Shown here one piece after another: positions 46,134 to 54,646 of a stretch of DNA of 64,000 bases (position 1 is the stretch's first letter; each line of letters starts with the position of its first letter). This DNA is from an uncultured Lachnospiraceae bacterium. Its GTDB lineage: Bacteria > Bacillota > Clostridia > Lachnospirales > Lachnospiraceae. The notes beneath the pieces were generated by a model. It was given only the letters and a program-made list of their open reading frames with translations. It was not told the origin of the DNA and ran no database searches. The stretch covers positions 1-64,000 of the forward strand of contig CACWJQ010000007.1 in assembly GCA_902761225.1 (NCBI GenBank), read 5' to 3'. The position numbers were made by a program, and so were the translations under genes.

Positions 46134-46632
46134 TTGACTGCTCCTTTAATGCCTTTTCATGTGCCTGAAGTTCACCGCATTTTATAAGTCCCACGATGGC
46201 GGAGATAATGCAGCATGCGCCTGATGCGAGCAGATATATGGATACCAGCGTGAACTGTCCCTTGTCCATAACCTTGTGGGCCACTTCATCGATCACAACA
46301 TCAGCTCTTGAAGCCTTGAGAGGAAGAAGGAAGATCCTTACGACCTGAATCGCTCCTATAACTATCAGGTAATAGCTGTAATTTTTCTTGTAGCTCTTAA
46401 CGCCCTCGGAACACAGGAATGCGGCGAGCATGAAAAGAAGGTTATATACGATGGATATTCCCATTCTCATCTGATAATAGTATGTGCCAACCTCATAATG
46501 AATATCCGAACCGTAAATGTTGATGAAATATATGACATCGAAAAGGATTGCCAGATATGCCAGGCTTGCGGAGAGCGTATTCTTGGTGTAGCGCATGCGG
46601 TCTATACGCACAAACTTTTCATCTGCTTCCAT
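46126..46632 (-). CDS. Small membrane protein of the ABC operon (B)
   Basis: I do not recognise this 168-residue protein; it has four predicted helices and short charged ends. The ATG at 46632 has AGGAGG seven nt upstream and shares one base with the stop of the previous gene (TGATG). A longer in-frame start exists 90 nt upstream but would overlap that gene heavily and lacks a ribosome site. Confidence 0.8.
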   Translation of the reverse strand: MEADEKFVRIDRMRYTKNTLSASLAYLAILFDVIYFINIYGSDIHYEVGTYYYQMRMGISIVYNLLFMLAAFLCSEGVKSYKKNYSYYLIVIGAIQVVRIFLLPLKASRADVVIDEVAHKVMDKGQFTLVSIYLLASGACCIISAIVGLIKCGELQAHEKALKEQSNG

Positions 46633-47222
46633 CACGCTTCCTCCTTTCCGGCCTTTATAAGTTTCTGTTCCTGATCCATGAGCATGAACTTCCAGATAAG
46701 ATTTGCTACCAGGAGCAGACATGCCAAAATACCGAAACCGAATACATATATATGAACGTCAAACCAGAACGTTGATTCCGTATAGTAAGATTTCATGAGA
46801 TCTGCATATTCGCGGAATGCCTGAAAATCGACCTCATTGAGGAATTTATCCTTGTAAACACCGATCTGTGCGGATGCCCAGACGGCAACAGCTATATTCG
46901 CGATCACATTCACCATGACTGCGACCACATTTCCGATGTAATATCTTCTCCTGATGTGGGTATTGGTCACAAACAGGATAAGAGAGATAAGAATAAGTGC
47001 TATTCCGGCCTTGAGGAAGGCCTTGTTGAAGTCCTGCATATCATAATAGATAAGAGAACCTGCGATAGGGTTTCTGGCAGGATTTTCGGTACTTCTGATG
47101 GAATAATAGAATGACTCGTAGAGATCACTCATTATGCCAAGCGAATAGGCAAATGTAATGACCGACGATGCGAGCATTATAAAGCAGACTATCTTCTGCA
47201 ATGTCATCTGTTTCCTGTACAT
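46632..47222 (-). CDS. Small membrane protein of the ABC operon (A)
   Basis: I do not recognise this 196-residue protein. It has four predicted helices with a polar segment of about 40 residues between helices 1 and 2 that probably faces outside, and another between helices 3 and 4. Its basic layout resembles protein B, and the two could be distant relatives. It begins 138 nt after the solute-binding protein gene. Confidence 0.78.
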   Translation of the reverse strand: MYRKQMTLQKIVCFIMLASSVITFAYSLGIMSDLYESFYYSIRSTENPARNPIAGSLIYYDMQDFNKAFLKAGIALILISLILFVTNTHIRRRYYIGNVVAVMVNVIANIAVAVWASAQIGVYKDKFLNEVDFQAFREYADLMKSYYTESTFWFDVHIYVFGFGILACLLLVANLIWKFMLMDQEQKLIKAGKEEA

Positions 47223-47288
47223 GTGAAAATCCCCGTTTGATAAAGGTTTTGCTGCCGGTTTGTTTCCGGTCTCTTTTAATTTCCGGCC

Positions 47289-47310
47289 CCGGACAGCCGA
47301 AGCCGCCCGG
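47289..47310 (-). other. UUCG-capped hairpin after the solute-binding protein gene
   Basis: On the minus strand a nine-pair stem (CCGGGCGGC / GCTGTCCGG, two G-U pairs) is closed by a TTCG tetraloop. No T-run follows, so it is not an intrinsic terminator. It probably protects the 3' end of the binding-protein mRNA after processing, which would raise that protein above the rest of the operon. Confidence 0.6.
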
Positions 47311-47359
47311 AACCGTAGATATTCAAATCATTTAATACATCAGGCTGTAAGGACCTGCA

Positions 47360-49660
47360 TCAAAGTGATGCGTAGAAATCCTGATCCTCTGCCCATGCAG
47401 TATTCTTAATGGTAAGATACTGCTTTCCGTTATAGGTATCGCTTACAGTTGCTGCTGCCTCTGCTGCTGAGCCGAAGCCTGCTACAGCGCCGCCGTTTCC
47501 GTTAACGATGATGTTAACGAGTACGCTTACCTGATCATCACCCTTTGCCTGGCTGAAGTTGGTGGTCAGATCGGTGTAGCTGTTGATCAGATCGTTATCA
47601 GCGGTGGTGGTAGGAAGTGTTGTGGGAACTGAGGTATACCAGCTGTTGGAAGCAAGTGCGAGCTCGGGATGCTTGATGGTTCCAAGTCCGATAGCGTTGG
47701 AGATATATCCTGCGCCTTCACGTCCTACTTCTGTTGTGCACTGATACTCGAATGCCTGGCTCTTCATGAATGAAAGAGTTGATCCGAGGAACTGACGTGC
47801 ATAGTTGGTATAGTTTCCGCTTGCCTTCTCCCAGAGCTCTTTTCTTGTAGCATCGGAGATCTCAGGCATCTGTGTTCCGTTGAAGTTAAAGGTTACATAG
47901 CTTCCGTCGGAATTTGTCTTGATGAATGCATCGGGACCATAAGACATAAGAATGGTTCCTTCAGGGCTGTAAGCATAGTCGATGAGCTTAAGAGCTGCAT
48001 AGAGCTTGTCCTGGTTTCCTGCAACACCTGCTGCGGAGATTCCCCAGCCGTCAGTCTTAACCGATCTCCAGGACTCTGTAAATCTCATGTAAACGCCGTT
48101 TGAACTTGTTCCGTCGAACCAGTGTGCTACAGGCACCATTACTGCCATGTACTTCTCGCCTGCTGCATTGTCAAGCTTGGAGTCATTGTAAAGGGTCTGG
48201 GTCTGGTTGTAATCATAGTGCATGAAACCGGTGTCGTTCTCAAGGTAGTTCTGGGTCTTCTCATCCTGGCTCTTTACGAATGCTTCGGAGATAAGTCCTT
48301 CCTTAACCATATCGTTCATTCTGAGAAGTGCTTCATAGGTCTCTACTTCCATACGTGCATCGTGAAGCTGTCCGTCTGTTCCTACATAGAGGTAATCCTG
48401 GCGGGACTCAAGTCCTCTTACACCGAAGAGTGTTCCGCAGAATCTGTACATATCAACACGTCTCTGGTTATTGGCATCCTCACGTGAGAAGATTCCCTGT
48501 ACGGAATTTGTTCCGTTAAGAGTCTGAGGATTTGCAACAACGCATCTGAGAAGAGCTACGAGCTCGTCTGCATCCCATGCTGCGTTCTGTCCTACGAAGA
48601 GGTTGGAACGGGTGGTTCCGTAATATCCGTTATATGCGGTATCGATATAGGTACGGAGCATGTTGACTGCATCAACGCCGCTCATAACGCCTGCATCATT
48701 CATAAGCTGAACGATATTGCCTGCTGCATCATAATCCTTGGTGATGGTCTCAACTGACTTGCCGTCAAGAGTTACGACATCAATGTCAACTTTTCCTGAA
48801 GTAGGCATGTAAGGCTGATATACTGCAGGCTTGGTATTGTTGCTTGCGTCTGCTGCGAATTCGCCTTCACCGTCAAGAAGAGCTACAACCCAGTCGGTTC
48901 TCATCAGGGGCATTCTCTCGATATCGTTAACGCCGTCGAAATAAGGGCTGAAGTAGATGGCGCCGGTATCAACATTACCGGTGATGGAAAGACGTACAAT
49001 GGGGTTAGCCTCGAGATATGCCTTGAAGTTGGGCATAAGGTCAAGGTACTCTGCGATATTGACTACGGAACCGGTCTCACCGAACTCATTGAGCTTGGCT
49101 GCGGTACCGGATACCATATCAACCTGATCGAGCTGCTCTTTCCAGTAATCGAACTCTTTAGCTGCCGAGTTGCCCTGGTAAACGCTGGTGAAGCTCATTC
49201 CGAGTCTGTTCTGAACCTCAACCCATGTCGGCTTAAGATCGCCTGCCATGTAGGTGTTGCCGTCAGCAAGAGTGATGGTAAGTCCTGAATAAGCCTCTGC
49301 CTTGGCATCTGCTATTGCAGCCTTGATCTCATCCTCGGTCTTGCCGTCAGCTTCCATGGTCTCTCTGATGGACGCCTCATCTACGGTAACCTTGTTCGCC
49401 TTAGCGATGGTCTCTGAATCGAATACTATTCCGGTTGCTGCACTGTTGTAACCGGTAGCCATACGAAGCTCAGTTCCGGGTGTAAATGCAAGGGGATCGA
49501 CAACTTCAGTGCCTCCTCCCTCACCATTACCGGTGGTAACCTCTGTTGTTCCGGGTGTGGTTACTTCCGGTTCAGGAGCTTCGATCGTATTTCCGCAGCC
49601 GCTGAGCATAGCTACAGTCATGCATGATACGAGAAGCATCGATACTAACTTCTTTTTCAT
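47360..49660 (-). CDS. Lipoprotein solute-binding protein of a sugar ABC importer
   Basis: The 766-residue product has a lipoprotein signal (KKKLVSMLLV...MLSGC, lipid cysteine at residue 22) and an acidic, Thr/Gly-rich linker, then an extracellular solute-binding region like those paired with LplB/LplC permeases. It is much longer than the usual 420-550 residues; extra segments are spread through the N-terminal half. The ATG at 49660 has AGGAGG six nt upstream. The ligand is probably an oligosaccharide, given the paired MsmK ATPases; no sugar hydrolase is nearby to specify it. Confidence 0.92.
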   Translation of the reverse strand: MKKKLVSMLLVSCMTVAMLSGCGNTIEAPEPEVTTPGTTEVTTGNGEGGGTEVVDPLAFTPGTELRMATGYNSAATGIVFDSETIAKANKVTVDEASIRETMEADGKTEDEIKAAIADAKAEAYSGLTITLADGNTYMAGDLKPTWVEVQNRLGMSFTSVYQGNSAAKEFDYWKEQLDQVDMVSGTAAKLNEFGETGSVVNIAEYLDLMPNFKAYLEANPIVRLSITGNVDTGAIYFSPYFDGVNDIERMPLMRTDWVVALLDGEGEFAADASNNTKPAVYQPYMPTSGKVDIDVVTLDGKSVETITKDYDAAGNIVQLMNDAGVMSGVDAVNMLRTYIDTAYNGYYGTTRSNLFVGQNAAWDADELVALLRCVVANPQTLNGTNSVQGIFSREDANNQRRVDMYRFCGTLFGVRGLESRQDYLYVGTDGQLHDARMEVETYEALLRMNDMVKEGLISEAFVKSQDEKTQNYLENDTGFMHYDYNQTQTLYNDSKLDNAAGEKYMAVMVPVAHWFDGTSSNGVYMRFTESWRSVKTDGWGISAAGVAGNQDKLYAALKLIDYAYSPEGTILMSYGPDAFIKTNSDGSYVTFNFNGTQMPEISDATRKELWEKASGNYTNYARQFLGSTLSFMKSQAFEYQCTTEVGREGAGYISNAIGLGTIKHPELALASNSWYTSVPTTLPTTTADNDLINSYTDLTTNFSQAKGDDQVSVLVNIIVNGNGGAVAGFGSAAEAAATVSDTYNGKQYLTIKNTAWAEDQDFYASL

Positions 49661-49742
49661 ACTAATCCTCCTTAAAGATTGAGCAATATTATCTCGGACA
49701 CAGTGCCCGGAATAATCGTTTGCAGTGACACCGGTGTCAGGA

Positions 49743-50633
49743 TCACTCCTTAACACCGCCCATATTTACACCCTTTGCAAAATACTTCTGTATAAAGGGG
49801 TAGATAACCAGTATCGGGATTATGGAACATACTATCAGTGCATATATTATGGAGTCCGATGAATATACCTCGTTCCATCCTGCGGTATATTCGGGATCCT
49901 GATACTGCTCGAGAAGCTCTCTTATGAAAACCTGCAGAGGCTTTTCAAATCCGTTGGATATCATCTGACGCGCCCAGAAGTATCCGTTCCATCTTGATAT
50001 TGCGAAGAAAAGGGCGACCGTTGCTATGGTGGATTTGCTCATGGGCAGATACACGGTTTTCAGAACCTGGAACTCCGTGGCTCCGTCGACTATGGCCGCT
50101 TCCTCTATCTCCGAAGGTATACCCTCGAAGGCATTTCTCAGAAGGATGATGTTCATCGCCGCCATACCCATCGCTATAACGACAAGCCATTTGTCATCCA
50201 TGATCCCCGCTTTGTTGAAGATCGACTTTGTAGCCAGATAGTTCAGATACTGGGGAACGATACCTGCGGAGAACCACATGGTAAATACCAGGAAGAAATT
50301 GAAGAACTTTCTGAAAAGCAGTCTCTTCTTGGAAAGTGCATATGCTCCGAGGATCGAGTAGAACATTGCCCAGAGTGTTCCGAATACTGTAAGGAAAAGC
50401 GTATTGGAATATGCGTTCCAGAACATGTTGTCGTTGAACATCTTGCGGAATGCATCAAACTGTATGTTCTTGGGCAGCAGCACTATCTCATTGTAATCGA
50501 CCTCATGGGCTCCGCTTATTGAGGCAGAGATCGCATAGACAAATGGATAGAGGCACATCAGGGCAAATACAGCCAGGAACAGGTAGCTGAACACCTTGAA
50601 TATTAATTCTGATATTTCAAGCTTTCTCTTCAT
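49743..50633 (-). CDS. Sugar ABC transporter permease, LplC/MsmG type
   Basis: This 296-residue membrane protein has six predicted helices and the conserved cytoplasmic loop EAAIVDGATEFQVLKTVYLP that docks to the ATPase. It begins with a cytoplasmic KRKLEISE segment. It pairs with the permease gene just upstream (12-nt gap). Confidence 0.95.
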   Translation of the reverse strand: MKRKLEISELIFKVFSYLFLAVFALMCLYPFVYAISASISGAHEVDYNEIVLLPKNIQFDAFRKMFNDNMFWNAYSNTLFLTVFGTLWAMFYSILGAYALSKKRLLFRKFFNFFLVFTMWFSAGIVPQYLNYLATKSIFNKAGIMDDKWLVVIAMGMAAMNIILLRNAFEGIPSEIEEAAIVDGATEFQVLKTVYLPMSKSTIATVALFFAISRWNGYFWARQMISNGFEKPLQVFIRELLEQYQDPEYTAGWNEVYSSDSIIYALIVCSIIPILVIYPFIQKYFAKGVNMGGVKE

Positions 50634-50645
50634 CTCCGGCTCCTA

Positions 50646-51707
50646 TCAATAAAGTGACGTATCAGATGCCTTACGGGCAATGGTATTGGCTCCGATGACC
50701 AGGAGCATGCTTATGACATTACTCATCATCTCGGCTGCGGATGAGATTCCCTTTGCAGCGCCTTCAAGTCCGTAGCGGTTAGCAAGTGTTGAGACTACAT
50801 CTGCGGTAATGAATGTATTGGCATTGTACAGAAGGAGAACCTTCTCATATCCTATGGAAAGAAGTGTTCCTATTCTGGTTATGAGCATGATGACTATGGT
50901 TGAAAGTATGCTGGGAAGTACTACATATCTCATCTGTGCCCACTTGCCTGCTCCGTCTATCTGAGCTGCTTCATAACTGGTAGGCGAGATGGAGATTATC
51001 GCTGCGAAGAAGACGATGCTTCCGTATCCGGATCCCTCCCAGATACCGCTGAGGATATAGATGGGTCTGAAGAATTCCGGAAGGTTAAGAAGTCCTCCGT
51101 ATGCCACATCCTGCTCCACAAGTCCGAGCTTTACAAGAAGCTGGGAAATGATACCCATGTTGGAAGTAAGGGCTCCCTGTTTGACAAGCATGACAACAAG
51201 GGATGTGATAACGACCGTCGACATGAACTTGGGCAGATAAGTAAGCACCTGGAAGACACTTCTTAATATATTGGATCTTATCTCATTAAAGAAAAGTGCC
51301 AGGATTATCGGGAAAGGGAAGCCGAAGAGCAACCCGTAAAAGCTGAGTACGAAGGTATTCCTCAGGGCTCTCCAGAACTCATTGGAGATAGTGGTCTGTC
51401 CGGAAAGGAGCACCTTGAAATTATAGAACCCGGCAAAGAGCTGGTCGGCTACAGACAGTGTATTGTCTGAGACCTTGAAGCAGCCAAGGAGTTCATACAT
51501 GGGGAAATAACGCCAGAACAGAAAAACAAGAAGCATGGGAACGAGCATCACATACAGACGCCAGTCTTTTACGATAGTGCGTCCCACGTGAAGCCAGTAA
51601 TGCTTCTCTACATCATCTCTTACAGCCTGTTCGGGATCCATATGATAGGTGCCTTTTTCCTTATCATATATGAGATAATCCGAACCCTTTGCCTTTGCTT
51701 CAGCCAT
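50646..51707 (-). CDS. Sugar ABC transporter permease, LplB/UgpA type
   Basis: This 353-residue membrane protein has a polar N-terminal region of about 45 residues, six helices, and the ATPase-docking loop YEAAQIDGAGKWAQMRYVVLP. It forms the channel with the LplC-type permease. It overlaps the upstream gene by 8 nt. The extended N-terminus is longer than in most members of the family. Confidence 0.95.
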   Translation of the reverse strand: MAEAKAKGSDYLIYDKEKGTYHMDPEQAVRDDVEKHYWLHVGRTIVKDWRLYVMLVPMLLVFLFWRYFPMYELLGCFKVSDNTLSVADQLFAGFYNFKVLLSGQTTISNEFWRALRNTFVLSFYGLLFGFPFPIILALFFNEIRSNILRSVFQVLTYLPKFMSTVVITSLVVMLVKQGALTSNMGIISQLLVKLGLVEQDVAYGGLLNLPEFFRPIYILSGIWEGSGYGSIVFFAAIISISPTSYEAAQIDGAGKWAQMRYVVLPSILSTIVIMLITRIGTLLSIGYEKVLLLYNANTFITADVVSTLANRYGLEGAAKGISSAAEMMSNVISMLLVIGANTIARKASDTSLY

Positions 51708-52293
51708 TTTGATCTTCCCCGTTTTGATTCTCGTCCTTCTGTTGCATTCTCAGAAGATAAGTCTTCTGATCTTCAAATATCCCATCGAGTCTCGATGCAA
51801 TGAATACGATCAGTACCGTGAACAGTTCCGAAAGGATATCCATTGTGATGAATTTCGGAATCGCTCCGACTCCTGCTCCAAATGCAAAAGCCACGCCTCC
51901 GCGCCCTGCCTGCATAAGAAGCTGTACAGTCAATGCGTAAAGAATGGTGAGCAGTACATTATCCTTTATCTTCTCCCTGCCGGCTGCCTTTATCAGCAAA
52001 AGCGCCGCAAGGGAAAGTTCATTGCCCAGGACATATATCAGCAGCTGTTCAAATGTGCCCCCCTGCACTCCCACGTACACGATGCCGGCAAGAGCAGCAT
52101 GCAGAGCTGACCATATGCCCCATCTCATCATCACTATCGCCGTAACAGCAGCTGCCGCAGACACTGTGTAAAGCTGTCCCGGGAACCACTTCCCCGCTGC
52201 GGTGATTATGACGATCTCCGATATTGCAAGGATCACACCGAACAGGATATTATCGATCATCCTGTATTGTCCGAAACTGATCTGTCGGTCCAT
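51700..52293 (-). CDS. Membrane protein heading the sugar ABC operon
   Basis: This 197-residue protein has about five or six helices. Its shape (small, Ala/Gly-rich helices, segment GAIPKFITMDILSELF) recalls ECF S-component-like folds, but I cannot name a family. As the first gene after the operon promoter and overlapping the permease gene by 8 nt, it should be a dedicated part of the transporter or a regulator of it. The C-terminus is a charged Gln/Asp/Asn-rich tail. Confidence 0.8.
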   Translation of the reverse strand: MDRQISFGQYRMIDNILFGVILAISEIVIITAAGKWFPGQLYTVSAAAAVTAIVMMRWGIWSALHAALAGIVYVGVQGGTFEQLLIYVLGNELSLAALLLIKAAGREKIKDNVLLTILYALTVQLLMQAGRGGVAFAFGAGVGAIPKFITMDILSELFTVLIVFIASRLDGIFEDQKTYLLRMQQKDENQNGEDQNG

Positions 52294-52346
52294 TCAAATT
52301 CCCTTATCAAGTCCCCTCGCGCCGGTTTTACCGATGAAATCCGATA

Positions 52347-52360
52347 TGTAAGCGCTTACT
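52347..52360 (-). promoter_or_regulatory. LacI/CcpA-type operator O1
   Basis: TGTAAGCGCTTACT is a near-perfect palindrome with the central AAGCGCTT of LacI/GalR-family and cre sites. It lies just downstream of the transcription start of the sugar ABC operon, a position that blocks RNA polymerase. Confidence 0.8.
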
Positions 52361-52370
52361 TGATGTAAAG

Positions 52371-52399
52371 ATTATAACAAGTCATTTTCACAAATGCAA
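52371..52399 (-). promoter_or_regulatory. Promoter of the sugar ABC operon
   Basis: TTGCAT (52394-52399), 17 nt, TATAAT (52371-52376) on the minus strand. It is flanked by O1 (downstream of the start) and O2 (upstream of the -35). Confidence 0.82.
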
Positions 52400-52407
52400 C
52401 GGAAAAA

Positions 52408-52421
52408 TGTAAGCGCTTTTC
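52408..52421 (-). promoter_or_regulatory. LacI/CcpA-type operator O2
   Basis: TGTAAGCGCTTTTC shares the AAGCGCTT core with O1 and lies 61 nt from it, just upstream of the -35. The pair would suit a looping repressor, or a dedicated LacI-family repressor plus CcpA. Confidence 0.72.
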
Positions 52422-52766
52422 TTGTGCATATTACACATAAAAGTTTGATTTTATGCGGTTTTTGGCCGCCACCCCTCACCTGTCAGCGTTGATTTCTTAC
52501 ATCTTCTTTCATTTATCTTTCACAAAATCAGGTTTCGGAGCATGAAAATTAAAAAATCTCTTTACATCCGCGTACTTTCTGCATTTCGCGCCATTTATCG
52601 CCCCTGACAGTGATTTGGGAGCTGTCTCTTCTCTGAAATTGCTTACATTTATTTCGGGGTCTTTATTCCGGCAAAGAATGATATAAAAATCGCAAAAAAC
52701 GGCAATAAAAAGCCCATGGAAAGGCGCTTATCATGCACATTCCCATGAGCAATTCCCGAATTTGGA
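52422..52766. other. Intergenic stretch with no recognised gene
   Basis: This AT-rich stretch holds a small hairpin (CATAAAA / TTTTATG near 52435-52456) and a G/C stem directly after it (GCGG / CCGC). I see no ORF with a ribosome site and no known RNA family. Confidence 0.5.
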
Positions 52767-52795
52767 TTGACGTAAAATACAAAAAATTATATATT
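52767..52795 (+). promoter_or_regulatory. Strong promoter upstream of the tRNA fragment and tRNA-Ser
   Basis: TTGACG (52767-52772), 17 nt, TATATT (52790-52795) on the plus strand. It fires toward the tRNA-Ser half gene 50 nt downstream and the intact tRNA-Ser further on, so it is probably the original tRNA promoter. Confidence 0.62.
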
Positions 52796-52842
52796 ATGAA
52801 AGTTGAGATTGCAGATCTCCTAAAGGAACTGTTTTCACATAA

Positions 52843-52882
52843 GGAGACGTATCGAAGCGGTCATAACGGGGCGCACTCGAAA
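52843..52882 (+). pseudogene. 5' half of a tRNA-Ser(CGA) gene
   Basis: The segment begins GGAGACG (acceptor strand), continues with a class II D-arm (AGCGGTCATAACGG, like the E. coli serU D-arm) and ends at the anticodon loop CTCGAAA, anticodon CGA. After the loop the expected partner strand is absent and unrelated AT-rich DNA follows. It is therefore a tRNA cut exactly at the anticodon loop. It is a different tRNA-Ser sequence from the intact one at 53025. A remnant of an integration or excision event is likely. Confidence 0.7.
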
Positions 52883-53024
52883 GACTTCTACCTTTTTGAT
52901 ATTGCATCTCCGAAAGCCTTGAAAATACTGGCTTTACTAAAACCTATATTGCTCAAAACCCTTTTTTCTAAAAAACTTTTCTAAAAAATTTCCTTGGAAG
53001 ATCGGGAGTTAACAGTTTCAGCAT
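52883..53024. other. Spacer between tRNA half and intact tRNA-Ser
   Basis: AT-rich spacer with runs of T and A. An ORF overlaps it but has no ribosome site and covers the tRNA fragment, so I do not call a gene. Confidence 0.5.
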
Positions 53025-53114
53025 GGAGTTGTACCCAAGTTTGGCTGAAGGGACCGCACTCGAAATGCGGCAGGCCGGGCAACCGGCGCGAGAGTTCGAA
53101 TCTCTCCAACTCCG
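53025..53114 (+). tRNA. tRNA-Ser (anticodon CGA)
   Basis: The acceptor strands GGAGTTG and CAACTCC pair fully and are followed by a G discriminator. The anticodon stem-loop CCGCACTCGAAATGCGG gives CGA, reading UCG serine codons. A long variable arm (GGCCGGGCAACCGGC) marks a class II tRNA. The T-arm is GAGAGTTCGAATCTCTC. CCA is not encoded. The integrase gene faces its 3' end, so the tRNA 3' region is the likely attachment site. Confidence 0.95.
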
Positions 53115-53118
53115 TTTA

Positions 53119-53148
53119 ATGGGCTTCACCGTAAGGGCGAAGCCCATT
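53119..53148. terminator. Terminator between tRNA-Ser and integrase gene
   Basis: AATGGGCTTC pairs with GAAGCCCATT and is followed by TTC TTTT on the plus strand. It can end the tRNA transcript and, on the other strand, the integrase transcript. Confidence 0.7.
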
Positions 53149-53156
53149 TCTTTTGA

Positions 53157-54356
53157 TCATTCTTCATTCTTTTTGTATTTTCCCTTAAGGACGTTAGACA
53201 TTATTTCCGCCATTCTCACTTTCGATTCGCTGCTATCTACATGCGCATAGATATTTGCAGTAGTTGAATAATCACTATGGCCAAGATAATCCTGAACCGC
53301 TTTCATATCTGATGTATGCCTTAATCCCAATGTTGCAACGGTGTGACGGATCTCATGAAGGGTAACATGGGGTAATTCGTATTTATCCCTGAGCCTTGAA
53401 TATTTGCGCGAAAGATAATCAGGATTTATCAAATTACCCAGCCTGTCTACAAAAACATACTCCGAATCCGCTTCATTATATGCTTTTCCAAACAGCTTCC
53501 TGTTTTCTTCCTGCTGCCTGCGAAGTTCCAATAACAAGATCTTCATATCCGGATCAAGAGGAAATGTTCTGCAGCTGCTCGCATTCTTGGTTCTGTCCTT
53601 TTTTATGAGATGCTTTTTACCATCCTTACCCTTTGCCACAATCACAGTATGTTCTATGGTAAAAACATCATTTTCAAAATCAACGGCCTTCCACTTTAAT
53701 CCGCATATTTCACTCCGTCTCAAGCCGTATATGGAATCAACCCAAATAAGCGGGCCTATATCTTCATTTACAATAAGGTTATTCAGTCTCATTAATTGCT
53801 CCTCCGAAAAAGTATTGTGCTTCACCTGATGACGTCTGGGCAGATCAACCCTGTCAGTCGGGTTATTCTCTATCATTTCCATTTTAATTGCATGCTCCAA
53901 TGCAGAATGAAAAGCTGCATGGTAACGCCTTATGGTTGTAGGTTGAGGTGGTTTGCCTCCTCTTCCCCGATCACTATTCAAAATCTCGTCGTAAAACTTC
54001 TGAGCATCCTTTAATGTAAGATCCTTAAGTTTCATTTTCTTCGGTTCAAAATATGGAATCAGTACACATTCTACAGAAGAAACGTAGCCGTTATATGTGG
54101 ATATTTCCACACGGTTTTCTATAAACGTAAGCCAGCTTCTTAGATAGTCCACAAGTAAAGGATTATTATCATCAAGCTGATCAGGCTCAATAAAGGATGC
54201 AAGTCGTTCCATGGCAATCTTTTCAGCTTTCTTTTTATTTCCTTTCAAGGGAAGCCCCGTTGCCTGCATCTTATTTTTCCATTTTCCGTGTTCGTCCTTG
54301 TAATTAATTACCGTGTACCAGTAATTTCCCTTTTGTTGTACCGTAACTGTTGCCAA
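53157..54356 (-). CDS. int: Tyrosine recombinase / integrase
   Basis: This 399-residue enzyme has an N-terminal arm-binding domain (KGNYWYTVINYKDEHGKWKN), a core-binding SAM-like domain, and a C-terminal catalytic domain with Arg in YGLRRSEICGLKW (near 209), HEIRH (near 335), LGHSDYSTTANIY with His, and the nucleophile Tyr near 370. It resembles Tn916/phage-type integrases. The start is TTG with GGGGGGAT upstream. It follows the excisionase-type gene by 15 nt and points at the 3' end of tRNA-Ser(CGA), the likely insertion site. Confidence 0.95.
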   Translation of the reverse strand: MATVTVQQKGNYWYTVINYKDEHGKWKNKMQATGLPLKGNKKKAEKIAMERLASFIEPDQLDDNNPLLVDYLRSWLTFIENRVEISTYNGYVSSVECVLIPYFEPKKMKLKDLTLKDAQKFYDEILNSDRGRGGKPPQPTTIRRYHAAFHSALEHAIKMEMIENNPTDRVDLPRRHQVKHNTFSEEQLMRLNNLIVNEDIGPLIWVDSIYGLRRSEICGLKWKAVDFENDVFTIEHTVIVAKGKDGKKHLIKKDRTKNASSCRTFPLDPDMKILLLELRRQQEENRKLFGKAYNEADSEYVFVDRLGNLINPDYLSRKYSRLRDKYELPHVTLHEIRHTVATLGLRHTSDMKAVQDYLGHSDYSTTANIYAHVDSSESKVRMAEIMSNVLKGKYKKNEE

Positions 54357-54371
54357 TATTATCCCCCCTTT

Positions 54372-54587
54372 CTAACTTGCCATTGTATCTTCCAGATAAA
54401 GATACACAGATCTTTTTGGAATGCGCCAAACCCGTCCGATTTTCACTCCGTGGATCGTTCCGTTTTTTACCAGGGTATATGCATTCACTTTGCATATTCC
54501 AAGCATCCGGCTCAGATCTTCCACGGATATAACATCCGGGTACTGCGTGAAAAAGGTTGAATATGCTTTTTCTGCTGATTCATTCAT
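54372..54587 (-). CDS. Excisionase-type small helix-turn-helix protein
   Basis: This 71-residue protein has the pattern ISVEDLSRMLGICKVNAYTLVKNG...VKIGRVWRIP, typical of MerR-like winged-helix excisionase/DNA-binding proteins. It should bind arm sites and direct the integrase toward excision. AAGGAGG precedes the ATG. It is the first gene of the xis-int operon and is controlled by the three-operator region directly upstream. Confidence 0.88.
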   Translation of the reverse strand: MNESAEKAYSTFFTQYPDVISVEDLSRMLGICKVNAYTLVKNGTIHGVKIGRVWRIPKRSVYLYLEDTMAS

Positions 54588-54620
54588 AAATATCTCCTCC
54601 TTTTCATACTCTTTTATTGA

Positions 54621-54638
54621 TTACATCATTCGATGTAA
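54621..54638. promoter_or_regulatory. Operator A of the element control region
   Basis: TTACATCATTCGATGTAA, an inverted repeat with seven-base arms. It is the first of three related palindromes spaced about 30 bp apart. Confidence 0.75.
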
Positions 54639-54646
54639 TTTTCTTT

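Noticed and set aside
52347..52421. Part of the integrative element control region
   Set aside because: The AAGCGCTT sites belong to the sugar operon promoter on the chromosomal side of the tRNA, and differ from the TTACA/TGTAA operators of the element.
52733..52984. Plus-strand ORF of 83 codons in the tRNA spacer
   Set aside because: No ribosome site; it covers the tRNA-Ser half gene and its promoter, and its composition looks non-coding.
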